Below, piece by piece: positions 8,567 to 19,519 of a DNA stretch of 64,000 bases. Position 1 is the first letter of the stretch, and every line of letters begins with the position of its first letter. Source of the stretch: JACCVG01 sp963790245. Its GTDB lineage: Bacteria; Actinomycetota; Thermoleophilia; Solirubrobacterales; Thermoleophilaceae. The notes under the pieces are model-generated. The model ran no database searches. It had not been told where the DNA came from and saw nothing but the letters and a program-made list of their open reading frames with translations. The position numbers and the translations under genes were made by a program. The stretch lies in NCBI GenBank assembly GCA_963790245.1, contig CAWBNP010000002.1, positions 806,001-870,000 on the forward strand, in the 5' to 3' direction.

Positions 8567-9526
8567 CTAGTTGGGGTGACCCTCGGCGCCGATGCCGAAC
8601 TCGCCACGTAGGCGGATCGCAAACTCGCTGGTCGACTCGTCCGGGCTGTAGAACCCGGAGCGCTCGTCGCGAATGATCCGACCCTCGTAGAGCTCGACGA
8701 CGCGGCGGCGCATCTTGTCGACCATTTCGCGGTCGTGGGTCGCGACGACGACGGTCGTGCCGGTGCGGTTGATCCGATAGAGCAGCTGCATGATCCCGAT
8801 CGAGGTCTCGGGATCGAGGTTGCCGGTCGGCTCATCAGCCAGCAGCAACGGCGGATGATTGACGAAGGCGCGCGCGATCGAGACGCGCTGCTGCTCGCCC
8901 CCGGAAAGCTCATCGGGATAGTTGTGCAGCTTCGTGGAGAGGCCGACGAGGCGGATGATCTCGGGCACCTTGCGGCGAATCTCCGAGCGTGACTGGCCGA
9001 CGACCTCGAGCGCGTATGCGACGTTCGCCGCCACGGTCCGGTTCGGCAGCAGCTTGTAGTCCTGGAAGACGTTGCCGATGTTGCGGCGAAAGTGGGCCAC
9101 ACGATTGCGCTTGATCGCGTTGAGCGAGCGACCGGCGACGAACAACTCGCCCTCAGAGGGCTCGATCTCCTTCATCAGCAGCCGCAGGCAAGTGGACTTG
9201 CCACAGCCGGTCGGGCCGACGAGGAAGATGAACTCGCCGCGGCCGATCTCGAGCGAGACGCGCTCGAGTCCGACGGTGCCGCCGCCGTAGACCTTGGAGA
9301 CGTCGCGCAACTCGACGACGGGGACATCCCCGCTGCGTTTGCGCGCGCGCTCACTCATCTGTTCGGCGCGACGCTGCTCGCCCTGCTGGGCGAGCGCCGC
9401 GACCTCGGTGTTCCCGGCTGCCATCGATCTGGTTGTAGCGGGTCCATTCGACCTTTCCCAGGGGTGCAACGCATTCTGCACCGGTCCGGGCAGGCGATTG
9501 GCGGGTGTCGGGGTTCTATCGGTCAA
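8567..9526 (-). CDS. ftsE: Cell division ATP-binding protein FtsE
   Basis: Cytosolic ATPase of the FtsEX complex. The ABC domain starts near residue 69 (VVELRDVSKVYGGG), with Walker A GPTGCGKST, Q-loop NVFQDYKLLPNRT, signature LSGGEQQRVSIARA, Walker B LLLADEPTGNLD and H-loop VATHD. The TTG start at 9526 has AGAGG seven bases upstream and overlaps the preceding reductase gene by 11 bases. It gives an unusual ~65-residue N-terminal extension absent from typical FtsE. ATG codons at 9424 and 9358 are alternatives with poorer ribosome-binding sites; the latter would leave about 12 residues before the domain. The C-terminus also carries about 35 extra residues. Confidence 0.93.
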   Translation of the reverse strand: MTDRTPTPANRLPGPVQNALHPWERSNGPATTRSMAAGNTEVAALAQQGEQRRAEQMSERARKRSGDVPVVELRDVSKVYGGGTVGLERVSLEIGRGEFIFLVGPTGCGKSTCLRLLMKEIEPSEGELFVAGRSLNAIKRNRVAHFRRNIGNVFQDYKLLPNRTVAANVAYALEVVGQSRSEIRRKVPEIIRLVGLSTKLHNYPDELSGGEQQRVSIARAFVNHPPLLLADEPTGNLDPETSIGIMQLLYRINRTGTTVVVATHDREMVDKMRRRVVELYEGRIIRDERSGFYSPDESTSEFAIRLRGEFGIGAEGHPN

Positions 9527-10280
9527 CTGCGTACCTCTGGAACACGGCCCCCCCTGATTCGATGCTATCGACCAGATCGAGGGCGATGGGCCGGTTCAAT
9601 TCACCGCCGACAATCGGGAAGGCTGGGCCGCCGACGAGCAGCGGCGAGACGGTCAGATGGATCTCGTCCACCAGGTCCTCGGAGAGGAGGGCCGCGCCGA
9701 GCTTCGGCCCGCCCTCGCAGAGCGCGTGCTCGACCCCGTGGTCGGTGCGCAGCGAGCGCATCAGCGGAGCGAGCGAATTGTCAAGGAGACGGAAATACTC
9801 GACGCGGGCGGTGGAATCCTCGAGCCGGCGGGCGACCCGCGTTCCGATGACCAGGCGAGCCTCGGGCTCGTCCAGCAACGGCAGGTCCGCCGACACGTTG
9901 AGATCGCCGGAGGCGCAGACTGCAAGCGGCTCAGCCGCCAGACCGGAACGGGCCCGCCACGCCCGGCGACCGGGGTCCTTGATCATCCGGCCGTAGCGCT
10001 CGACGTTGGCGGTCCCGGCGCCGAACATCACGGCGTCCACCGTCGCCCGCAGGGCATGGAACAGGGCGCGGTCGGCCGGACCGCTGAGGCCCGCGCTACG
10101 ACCCTCGAGCGATGCGCGCCCGTCGACGGAAGCGACGAAGTTGAGTGACAGCCACGGCCGGTCGGCGGGCGGACGCCGTTCGGCGCGGCGCGCGAGCAGC
10201 TCCTTGGCGTAGGAATCGACGGTCAGGTCTGCAGGCGCCGGGAAGATCCGCCGCAGACGCGGCGGGGGAGCGCCGGTCAC
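9516..10280 (-). CDS. RibD C-terminal/dihydrofolate reductase-like domain protein
   Basis: Predicted NADPH-dependent reductase of the pyrimidine reductase fold (RibD_C). In riboflavin synthesis this fold reduces the ribose of a pyrimidine intermediate. Motifs: LNFVASVDGRASLEGRSAGLS near residue 45, VDAVMFGAGTANVERYGR, and CEGGPKLGAALLSEDLVDEI (the ligand-binding EGG loop). There is no deaminase domain and no rib cluster nearby, so the real substrate is uncertain. The GTG at 10280 overlaps the nadA stop (GTGA), which fixes the start and gives 254 residues. It sits between NAD-synthesis genes and ftsE. Confidence 0.82.
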   Translation of the reverse strand: MTGAPPPRLRRIFPAPADLTVDSYAKELLARRAERRPPADRPWLSLNFVASVDGRASLEGRSAGLSGPADRALFHALRATVDAVMFGAGTANVERYGRMIKDPGRRAWRARSGLAAEPLAVCASGDLNVSADLPLLDEPEARLVIGTRVARRLEDSTARVEYFRLLDNSLAPLMRSLRTDHGVEHALCEGGPKLGAALLSEDLVDEIHLTVSPLLVGGPAFPIVGGELNRPIALDLVDSIESGGAVFQRYAVDR

Positions 10281-11266
10281 GGGGTGATCGAGACCATCCG
10301 CTCGATCGGCACACGAGCCCTCTCCGCGATCTCGGGGGCGACGGTGACGACCGGTGCGCATTCGCGCAGCGCGTCGCGCAGCTTCGGCAGCGTGATCATC
10401 TTCATGAACCGGCAGGCGGCCTGGCGGTTGGCCGGGATGAACCGCTTGCCGGGGTTCTCCTGCTCGAGCGGATAGAGCATCCCGGTCTCGGTGGCGACGA
10501 TGAACTCCTCGGCCGGCGAGTTGCGCGCGAAATCGAGCATTCCCCCGGTCGACAGCATGTGCGTGCGCTCAGAATCGACGTCACCGGCGGCGACGTACTC
10601 CATCACCTGGGTCGTACAGCCGCACTCCGGATGGATCATGAACTCCGCGGCCGGATGCTCGGCGCGCACATCGTGGATATCTGAGGGCCGGATCCCGGCG
10701 TGGACGTGGCACTCGCCGTCCCATACGTGCATCCGCCGGCCGGTGACCCGCTCGACGTAGGCCCCGAGCCACATGTCGGGGCCAAACAAGATCTCGGTGT
10801 CGGCCCCATGCTCGCGCCAGATGTGCTCCACGACCTGAACGGCGTTCGAGGAGGTGCAGCAGTAGTCGGTCTCGGCCTTGACCTCGGCGGTCGTGTTGAC
10901 GTACATGACGACCAGCGCGCCGGGGTGCTCGGCCTTCCAATCGCGGAGCTGATCGGCGGTGATCGAATCGGCGAGCGAGCAGCCGGCGTCGAGGTCGGGG
11001 AGCAGGACGGTCGCTTCAGGACAGAGGATCGCGGCGGTCTCGGCCATGAAGTGGACGCCGCAGAACGCGATCAGCTCGGCGCCGGACGCGGCGGCCCGGC
11101 GCGAGAGCCCGAGCGAATCACCGACGAAGTCGGCCACATCCTGAATCTCGGGCAGCTGATAGTTGTGGGCCAGCACGACGGCGCCCCGCTCGGAAGCGAG
11201 CGCACGAACCTCGTCCTTGAGGGCGGGCAGGTTCTCCAAAGTCAGCGGTGCGTTCATGTGCTCCAT
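10277..11266 (-). CDS. nadA: Quinolinate synthase A
   Basis: [4Fe-4S] enzyme that condenses iminoaspartate with dihydroxyacetone phosphate to quinolinate in de novo NAD synthesis. The three cluster cysteines are visible in IAFCGVHFMAE, IHPECGCTTQV and NRQAACRFMKM; VVLAHNYQLPEIQDVADFVG is the N-terminal family signature. I place the start at the ATG at 11266; a second ATG three codons on (11257) is equally possible, and the open frame extends to 11356 without family similarity. nadC lies upstream but is separated by 314 bases with its own hairpin, so nadA probably has its own promoter. I see no nadB (aspartate oxidase) in the window. Confidence 0.95.
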   Translation of the reverse strand: MEHMNAPLTLENLPALKDEVRALASERGAVVLAHNYQLPEIQDVADFVGDSLGLSRRAAASGAELIAFCGVHFMAETAAILCPEATVLLPDLDAGCSLADSITADQLRDWKAEHPGALVVMYVNTTAEVKAETDYCCTSSNAVQVVEHIWREHGADTEILFGPDMWLGAYVERVTGRRMHVWDGECHVHAGIRPSDIHDVRAEHPAAEFMIHPECGCTTQVMEYVAAGDVDSERTHMLSTGGMLDFARNSPAEEFIVATETGMLYPLEQENPGKRFIPANRQAACRFMKMITLPKLRDALRECAPVVTVAPEIAERARVPIERMVSITP

Positions 11267-11355
11267 CCGGAGTCGACTCTTGAACCGTATGTTTCGGCGC
11301 CTCTTGGATCGAGTACCGAAATGAAGCCCTCCACTGGTCGGCGGGCTGTCCGACA

Positions 11356-11361
11356 AGTGTA
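11356..11361 (-). promoter_or_regulatory. Candidate -10 element for nadA within the 314-bp nadC-nadA gap
   Basis: Minus strand TACACT (11361 to 11356) fits TANNNT, about 90 bases before the nadA start. No good -35 is seen. The rest of the gap 11267-11580 holds GC-rich imperfect inverted repeats (around 11395-11465) and the nadC hairpin, with no credible open frame. Confidence 0.3.
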
Positions 11362-11547
11362 AAGGATGGTTACGGGTGCGCCCGGGCGAGAAGCCTGCGC
11401 CGGCCGGCCCGACTCGCGCTGTCGGAACCGGCCGGCTGCAAAAGCGCCCGGCCCCCCTGCCGGGACCGGGTGCCTATCCGCCCCTGCCGCCACACCGCAC
11501 TGTGCGAGCGGTGCACGGTGAGGGCATTTGATCCGACCGCCGCGACG

Positions 11548-11590
11548 CGCTGCGTGAGACCGGTCACCCTCGTGCGAACGTCACGCAGCG
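11548..11590 (-). terminator. Hairpin spanning the nadC stop codon
   Basis: Perfect 10-base arms CGCTGCGTGA (11548-11557) and TCACGCAGCG (11581-11590) enclose a 23-base loop that itself contains the palindrome GACCGGTC. The nadC stop codon lies inside the second arm. There is no T-run, so a classical intrinsic terminator is not certain. Confidence 0.45.
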
Positions 11591-12507
11591 TCGAGCAGCA
11601 GGCTGAGATCGAGCGCCGGCGCCGAGTGCGTGAGCGCTCCGACACTGATGAAGTCGACGCCCGTCTCGGCGACCTCGCGGACGGTCGCGAGGGTGACTCC
11701 TCCCGAGGCCTCCAGCACCGCGCGCCCATCGACCCGCTCGACGGCGCGGCGCAGATCTCCCGGCGTCATATTGTCGAGCAGGATTCGCTCAGCGCCGGCG
11801 GCGAGCGCCTCGTCGACCTCCGCGAACGTCGAGCACTCGACCTCGACCGAGAACCCGGCGCCGGCCTCGATGGCCGCCCTGACCGCCGGCCCGATCCCGC
11901 CCGCGAGCGCCGAGTGGTTCTCCTTGATCAAGATCGCGTCAAACAGCCCCGCGCGGTGATTGGTCGCCCCACCCTCGGCAACCGCGCGCTTCTCGAGCGC
12001 CCGCAGCCCCGGCGTCGTCTTCCGCGTATCGAGAATCGTCGCCCCCGTTCCCTCAACAGCGGCCACGAACCGCGCCGCAAGCGTCGCCACCCCCGACAGC
12101 CGTCCCAACAGATTCAACGCGACCCGCTCCGCAGTGAGGATCGACGCCGCCGACCCCTCGATAGTCGCGACGCGCCCCCGCTCCCGCCACTCCCCGACGG
12201 TGGTCTCCGCCGTGAATACCAGCTGCGGATCGACCTGCCGGAAGACCTCCTCGGCGACATCCAGACCCGCGATCACGCCCGGTCCTCGCTGCTCGATCCG
12301 CGCCACCGCCCGGGCACCGGGCGGGACGACCGCAGCGGTCGTCAAATCCCCCTCCCCCACATCCTCGGCGAGCGCTCCGGCAATCAGGGCCCGTACACGA
12401 TCGTCGAGGGGACGTGACGATGAAGGGCCATCGGCCGGAGCGATGAGCGACGGGCGAGGGGTCTTCATCGGAGCAAAGCCCCGAGCACCCGCCTCATGGG
12501 TCCTCAC
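11581..12507 (-). CDS. nadC: Nicotinate-nucleotide pyrophosphorylase (carboxylating)
   Basis: Converts quinolinate and PRPP to nicotinate mononucleotide, CO2 and pyrophosphate, the step after NadA. Motifs: AEDVGEGDLTT, ILDTRKTTPGLRALEKRAV (substrate-binding Lys/Arg), HRAGLFDAILIKENH, VEVECSTFAEVDEAL, and EASGGVTLATVREVAETGVD with the glycine-rich end. The GTG start at 12507 overlaps the prfB end by 14 bases and has GAGG upstream. An ATG at 12468 is the alternative, since the family core begins only near residue 34. The order nadC then nadA is on the same strand. Confidence 0.95.
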   Translation of the reverse strand: MRTHEAGARGFAPMKTPRPSLIAPADGPSSSRPLDDRVRALIAGALAEDVGEGDLTTAAVVPPGARAVARIEQRGPGVIAGLDVAEEVFRQVDPQLVFTAETTVGEWRERGRVATIEGSAASILTAERVALNLLGRLSGVATLAARFVAAVEGTGATILDTRKTTPGLRALEKRAVAEGGATNHRAGLFDAILIKENHSALAGGIGPAVRAAIEAGAGFSVEVECSTFAEVDEALAAGAERILLDNMTPGDLRRAVERVDGRAVLEASGGVTLATVREVAETGVDFISVGALTHSAPALDLSLLLDAA

Positions 12508-13572
12508 CCGAGCGCCTCATCAGCTCAGCGCGCACGAAGCCATCGAGATCACCGCCGAGCACACGCTGAACATCACCCATTTCATGGTTCGTCCGATGGT
12601 CCTTGACCATCGTGTACGGATGAAGCACGTAGGACCGAATCTGCGACCCCCACGCCACGTCAGCTGACTCACCCTTCTCCTTCGCGATCTCCTGCCGCCG
12701 CAGCTCCTCCTCGCGCTCGATCAGCCGCGCCTTGAGCATCGCCATCGCAGTCGCCTTGTTCTGGAGCTGAGAGCGCTCGTTCTGGCACTGGACGACGATC
12801 CCGCTCGGCCGGTGAGTGATCCGCACCGCGGAGTCGGTCTTGTTGACGTGCTGACCGCCCGCCCCGGAGGCACGGTAGGTGTCGATCTGGATGTCGTCGG
12901 ACTCGATTTCTACCTCGAGGTCGTCCTCGACCAGCGGCGCCACCTCGAGGCCTGCGAAGGCCGTGTGGCGGCGCGACTGAGAATCGAAGGGCGAGATCCG
13001 CACCAGGCGGTGAACTCCCTTCTCGGCGGAGAACAGGCCGTAGGCGTTCTCGCCGCGCGCGATGAAGGTCGCCGACTTGATCCCCGCCTCCTCGCCCTCG
13101 CTCGCCTCCTTGATCTCGACCTTCATGCCCCGCTGCTCGGCCCAGCGCATCTCCATTCGTAACAGGGTCTCGGCCCAGTCCTGCGAATCGGTCCCGCCGG
13201 CGCCTGCGTTGACCGAGACCAGCGCATCACCGGTGTCGAACTTGCCCGAGAACAGCCGCGCCTCCTCGAGCTCCTCGAGCCGCTCGTCGAACGCCGTTTG
13301 CTGCTCGGCGAGCTCGGCGGTCAGCGAATCGTCCTCGGCGGCGAGCTCGGTCAGCGCCTCGAGGTCGTCGGCCTCGCTCTCGAGCGAGCGGAACAGCTCC
13401 AGGCGGCGGACGACCGACGCGTGCTCGGATGAGACCCGCTGGGCGCGCTCCTGGTCATCCCAGAACCCGCCGGCCGACATCTCCTGCTCGAGCGCGGAGG
13501 CGCGCTCGGCGAGCGAAACCGGGTCAAAGATAGTCCGCGAGCAGCTTCAACCGCTCACGGACGGAGGCGTCG

Positions 13573-13586
<14 letters not shown>
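12494..13586 (-). CDS. prfB: Peptide chain release factor 2, with +1 programmed frameshift
   Basis: Terminates translation at UGA and UAA. It is encoded in two frames: 20 codons from the ATG at 13586 (MAPPSDASVRERLKLLADYL) end at an in-frame TGA (13526-13524). A +1 shift on CTT TGA C then continues as L-D-P-V-S into the long frame that stops at 12494; the product is about 363 residues. The RF2-specific stop-codon motif SPF (RISPFDSQSRRH) and catalytic GGQ (ASGAGGQHVNKTD) are present. The ATG overlaps the secA 3' end by 14 bases. The long frame alone (from 13480) would lack the N-terminal helix, so the gene is intact and autoregulated, not broken. Confidence 0.95.
13522..13532 (-). promoter_or_regulatory. 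prfB +1 programmed frameshift site
   Basis: Minus strand TATCTTTGACC. Slippery codon CTT (13529-13527) is followed by TGA (13526-13524); the shift skips the T at 13526 and reads GAC. The core TATCTTTGAC matches the E. coli prfB site. The upstream Shine-Dalgarno-like stimulator is weak (CGCGGAC rather than AGGGGG). Confidence 0.93.
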
Positions 13587-16395
<2,809 letters not shown>

Positions 16396-16428
16396 CCCGG
16401 GGACAGTAGCAACGGCGCCCCGGCAACA

Positions 16429-16448
16429 GGGGCGGCGATTGCCGCCCC
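16429..16448 (-). terminator. Strong GC hairpin between hpf and secA
   Basis: Perfect 8-base stem GGGGCGGC / GCCGCCCC with a four-base loop, lying 34 bases before the secA start and 68 bases after the hpf stop. An overlapping alternative stem (GCCCC at about 16417 with GGGGC) would compete with it. No T-run follows. It may terminate hpf transcripts or lie in the secA leader. Confidence 0.45.
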
Positions 16449-16501
16449 GCCGGGGCCGCTACCCGACTACCGAGACCAGCGTCCGAGAGGTGGCGTGGGA
16501 C

Positions 16502-16518
16502 GACCCAGGTGGGGTCTA
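16502..16518 (+). repeat. Dispersed palindromic border repeat, copy 2 (hpf stop)
   Basis: GACCCAGGTGGGGTCTA on the plus strand; its last three bases (CTA) are the complement of the hpf TAG stop. Arms GACCC/GGGTC with a five-base spacer. Confidence 0.75.
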
Positions 16519-16872
16519 CAGGGTGTTGGGAGAGGGCGCTGAGAGGTCGCTCGGGATGCGAACCGTGGCGCGCTCCCCGCGCCGCTTCTCGCGCCGGCGC
16601 TTGACCTGGCGCGCGATGTCCTCGGCGGCGAGGTTGATCGAGTGGACCATGGTCTCGGAAGCCTCGCGGGCGCGGAGGACCGTTCCCATCACCGGCAGCG
16701 TGACCTCGACGATCTGCGCGTCGTGGATCGCGGGGTTGGCCTCCTCCATCAGCTCGACCTCCATCCGAGTGTCCGGAGGGACCTGGCGGGCAACCTTGGC
16801 GAACTTCTTCTCGACGCGCTCGCGCAAGTCATCCTCGATCGGGACGTTGCGCCCCTTGATTTCGATGCGCAT
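16516..16872 (-). CDS. hpf: Ribosome hibernation-promoting factor, short form
   Basis: Binds the 30S decoding region of resting ribosomes and blocks mRNA and tRNA. The 118 residues correspond to the N-terminal domain only (beta-alpha-beta-beta-beta-alpha): MRIEIKGRNVPIEDDLRERVEKK at the start, NPAIHDAQIVEVTLPVMGTVLRA in the middle and an RR/KRR-rich helix at the end. The C-terminal dimerisation domain of long HPF, usual in actinobacteria, is absent; after about residue 100 there is only a short tail. AAAGGAGT lies four bases before the ATG. The stop codon is part of a dispersed palindromic repeat. Confidence 0.88.
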   Translation of the reverse strand: MRIEIKGRNVPIEDDLRERVEKKFAKVARQVPPDTRMEVELMEEANPAIHDAQIVEVTLPVMGTVLRAREASETMVHSINLAAEDIARQVKRRREKRRGERATVRIPSDLSAPSPNTL

Positions 16873-17000
16873 GCAGACTCCTTTCGATTCGCTTCGCCGT
16901 TGAGGAATGGTATCCCCCGGTCAAGACCCCCGGCCGACATTCGTCCGCCGGCTCAGACTCCACCGAGCTCATGCGCACGCGACGTCCGGCCTGGCGCGTG

Positions 17001-17687
17001 CTAGTGAACCCTCGCCGCCGCGTAGGCGATCGCACCGATGTGACGGGCGCCGGCCGCGCTCAAGGCGGCCGCACAGCCGCGGACGGTCGCTCCGGTGGTG
17101 ATCACGTCGTCGACGATCACGACTGACCGCGGGGTGCGCGCGCCGGGGTCTGCGGCGAAGGCACTGACCGCACCCTGACGCGCCGCCCGGTCGCGGCCTA
17201 CCTGACTGACCGGCGCGCCCCCGCGGGTCAGGCAGTCCAGCACTCCGAGACCGGAGTGGCGGCCGACGCCGCGCGCGAGCAGCAGCGCCTGGTTGAAGCC
17301 GCGTCGGCGCTCGCGCGCCGGGTGCAGTGGGACCGGGACGAGGGCCGTGCCGGCGGCGAGGGACGGCGGTAAGGCGGCCGCCATCTGGGCCGACATCGCG
17401 GCCGCAGCGCGACGCGACCCTTCGTACTTCAGCGCGGCGACCAGCGCCCGGGCGGGACCGGCGTAGGCGAGTGGCGCCCAGGCCTCGATGCCCTCGCCAC
17501 CGGCACGGACGTCGGGGCCGAGCCAGTCGAGCCGCAGGCGGCAGTCGGCGCACAGCGGCTCGACCCGATCGGCCTCGGCACCGCAGCAGGCGCATAGCGG
17601 CGGCGCGAACAGTGAGAGCAGGAACTCGAGGGCGATCTGGTGAGCGTCCGCTCCGGCGTGTGAACGTGCGACACGCGACTGCGACAA
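17001..17687 (-). CDS. ComF family phosphoribosyltransferase-like protein
   Basis: Related to ComFC/GntX proteins involved in natural DNA uptake; biochemical role unsettled. It has an N-terminal zinc-finger pair (CACCGAEADRVEPLCADCRL) followed by a type I phosphoribosyltransferase fold with the PRPP loop VVIVDDVITTGATVRGCAAAL and the family motif LVPVPLHPARERRRGFNQALLLAR. The start is uncertain: TTG at 17687 avoids overlap with the divergent ctaG start at 17701, while the only in-frame ATG (17738) would run 38 bases into ctaG. From TTG the protein has 228 residues. There are no other competence genes in the window. Confidence 0.83.
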   Translation of the reverse strand: MSQSRVARSHAGADAHQIALEFLLSLFAPPLCACCGAEADRVEPLCADCRLRLDWLGPDVRAGGEGIEAWAPLAYAGPARALVAALKYEGSRRAAAAMSAQMAAALPPSLAAGTALVPVPLHPARERRRGFNQALLLARGVGRHSGLGVLDCLTRGGAPVSQVGRDRAARQGAVSAFAADPGARTPRSVVIVDDVITTGATVRGCAAALSAAGARHIGAIAYAAARVH

Positions 17688-17700
17688 TCGCGCGATCTTC

Positions 17701-18519
17701 GTGCCCGAACTGACCTGGCGGCTCGACCCGCTGATCATCTCCTCGCTGGTCGCCTATCTCGCGATCTATTCCTGGCGCTTCCGAGTCGTCCGCTCCGAGA
17801 GCGGCTCACGGGGCGCGGAATGGTGGCGGGCGGCGCTGTTCGTGTCCGGCGTGGCCCTGCTCGCGATCGCCCTGATCTCGCCGCTGGACGAACTCGGCGA
17901 GCGGTACCTGTTCTCGGCGCACATGCTCCAGCACCTGCTGATCGGCGACATCGCGCCGCTGCTCGTGCTGCTCGGCCTCTCGCGCGTGATCATGCGCCCC
18001 GCGACCAGGCGGCTGATGCGCTTCGAGCGCGCGCTCGGGCCCTTCGCCCACCCGTTCACGGCGCTCGTCCTCTGGATCGCGCTGCTCTACGGCTGGCACA
18101 TCCCGTTCCTATACGACGCCGCTCTGCGCTACCCGCTCGTGCACGGACTCGAGCACGCCAGCTTCCTGGCCGGCGGCTTCCTGCTCTGGTGGCCGTTGAT
18201 CCAGCCCGTCCCGATGCGGCGTGCGCTCGGTAACGGCGCCCAGTTCGCCTACGTCGGGGTCACCAAGCTCGCGCTCGCGGGGCTGGGGATCTTCTTCGTC
18301 TGGTCATCGACGGTCCTCTACGACTTTTACGTAACCGCGCCGCGGATCAGCGGCCTGACGCCGCTAAACGACCAGAAGACCGGCGGCGCGCTGATGATGG
18401 CCGAGCAGTCGATCGTGCTGGCGAGCGTATTCTTCGCCCTGTTCATCAGGATGCTCGCCAAGTCGGAGGAAGACCAGCTGCGCAGAGAACGGCTCGAGGA
18501 CGCGGCGGGCGTCGTCTAG
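17701..18519 (+). CDS. ctaG: Cytochrome c oxidase assembly protein, CtaG/caa3 type
   Basis: Integral membrane factor of the CtaG_caa3 family, needed for copper insertion into the caa3-type oxidase in Bacillus. The 272 residues have about seven helices. Family features: ALISPLDELGERYLFSAHMLQHLLIGDIAPLL (conserved His residues in helix 3), YGWHIPFLYDAAL, GLEHASFLAGGFLLWWPLI and the late TPLNDQKTGGALMMAEQ motif. GTG start; head to head with comF. Its stop codon is immediately followed (zero bases) by the stop of the convergent nucleotidyltransferase gene. No oxidase subunit genes are in the window. Confidence 0.88.
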   Translation: MPELTWRLDPLIISSLVAYLAIYSWRFRVVRSESGSRGAEWWRAALFVSGVALLAIALISPLDELGERYLFSAHMLQHLLIGDIAPLLVLLGLSRVIMRPATRRLMRFERALGPFAHPFTALVLWIALLYGWHIPFLYDAALRYPLVHGLEHASFLAGGFLLWWPLIQPVPMRRALGNGAQFAYVGVTKLALAGLGIFFVWSSTVLYDFYVTAPRISGLTPLNDQKTGGALMMAEQSIVLASVFFALFIRMLAKSEEDQLRRERLEDAAGVV

Positions 18520-19515
18520 CTACAGCTCGTCGAACCGGCGCATGCCGGCGACGATCCCGACGCGGCCGAGGATCGCGCCGATCGCGATCGTCGAGTCGGG
18601 CAGCTGTGCGCCGGGGAAGACGATCGAATCGCGCAGCGCCGCCTGCGCCCCGATACGCGCGCCATCGCCGATCACGACCGGACCGGTCAACCGCACCCCG
18701 GCGCCGATCTCGACGTCGGCGCCGATCCAGACCGGGCCGTCGACCTGCTCGCAGCCATCGATCGACGATCCCGGTCCGACGGTGATCCCGTCGGCCGCGG
18801 GCTCGCCGCTGACATCGAGCCGCAGCTCGCCCGCCAGGGCGTCGAAGGTCCCCTGGCGGAGCTCGTCGAGCGAGCCGACGTCGTTCCAGTACTCGGTCGT
18901 CTCGTGGACGAAGAACGGCACGTCGTGGTCGAGTAGCGCGGGAAAGACATCCTGGGCCCAATCGGCGAACGGTTCCTTCGGGAAGTAGTCGAAGATCTCC
19001 GGACTGAAGCAGTAAATCCCGCAGTTGCCGAGATCCGAGAGCGCCTCGGCCGGCTCGGGCTTCTCCTGGAACCCCTGAATTCGACCGTCGGAGTCGTGGA
19101 TCACCACGCCGTACTCGCGCGTGTCGGGGACCTGCTTGACGGTAAGGGTGGCGATTCCGCCGGCTTGGCGGTGGCGGTCGACGAGCGCCGAGAGGTCGAT
19201 GTCGGTCAGCGCATCGCCGGACACGATCACGATCGGCTCGTCGCCGAAGAAGTCGGCGACGTTGCGGACGCCGCCGGCAGTCCCGAGCAGCTCCTGCTCG
19301 TGGCGGTACTCGATGCGGTCACCGAAGTAGTCGCGAATCGCCTCGGGGAAGTAGTGCAGGTTGGCGATCACCTCGTCGAATCCGTTGCGCTCGAGTAGCC
19401 CGAGGATGTGGGCCATCACCGGACGGTCGAGCACGGGCACCATCGGCTTGGGGATCTCGTAGGTGAGGGGGCGCAGCCGGGTTCCGAGGCCCGCGGCGAG
19501 GACCATTGCCTTCAT
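18520..19515 (-). CDS. NDP-sugar nucleotidyltransferase (GDP-mannose/ glucose-1-phosphate type)
   Basis: Cytosolic enzyme that activates a sugar-1-phosphate with a nucleoside triphosphate. The N-terminal GT-A fold shows the pyrophosphorylase loop MVLAAGLGTRLRPLTYEIPKPM (through residue about 25), metal Asp in IVSGDALTDID, and EYGVVIHDSDGRIQGFQEKP. The C-terminal 85 residues are a left-handed beta-helix with hexapeptide-like repeats (GADVEIGAGVRLTGPVVIGD). The domain set fits mannose-1-phosphate guanylyltransferase-like proteins, but the nucleotide cannot be fixed by sight. It is downstream of the isomerase and a paralogue on the same strand. Confidence 0.88.
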   Translation of the reverse strand: MKAMVLAAGLGTRLRPLTYEIPKPMVPVLDRPVMAHILGLLERNGFDEVIANLHYFPEAIRDYFGDRIEYRHEQELLGTAGGVRNVADFFGDEPIVIVSGDALTDIDLSALVDRHRQAGGIATLTVKQVPDTREYGVVIHDSDGRIQGFQEKPEPAEALSDLGNCGIYCFSPEIFDYFPKEPFADWAQDVFPALLDHDVPFFVHETTEYWNDVGSLDELRQGTFDALAGELRLDVSGEPAADGITVGPGSSIDGCEQVDGPVWIGADVEIGAGVRLTGPVVIGDGARIGAQAALRDSIVFPGAQLPDSTIAIGAILGRVGIVAGMRRFDEL

Positions 19516-19519
19516 GGGC

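Noticed and set aside
13480..13526. prfB as a truncated or broken gene
   Set aside because: The in-frame TGA sits in the classical CTT TGA C programmed frameshift, and both halves encode RF2.
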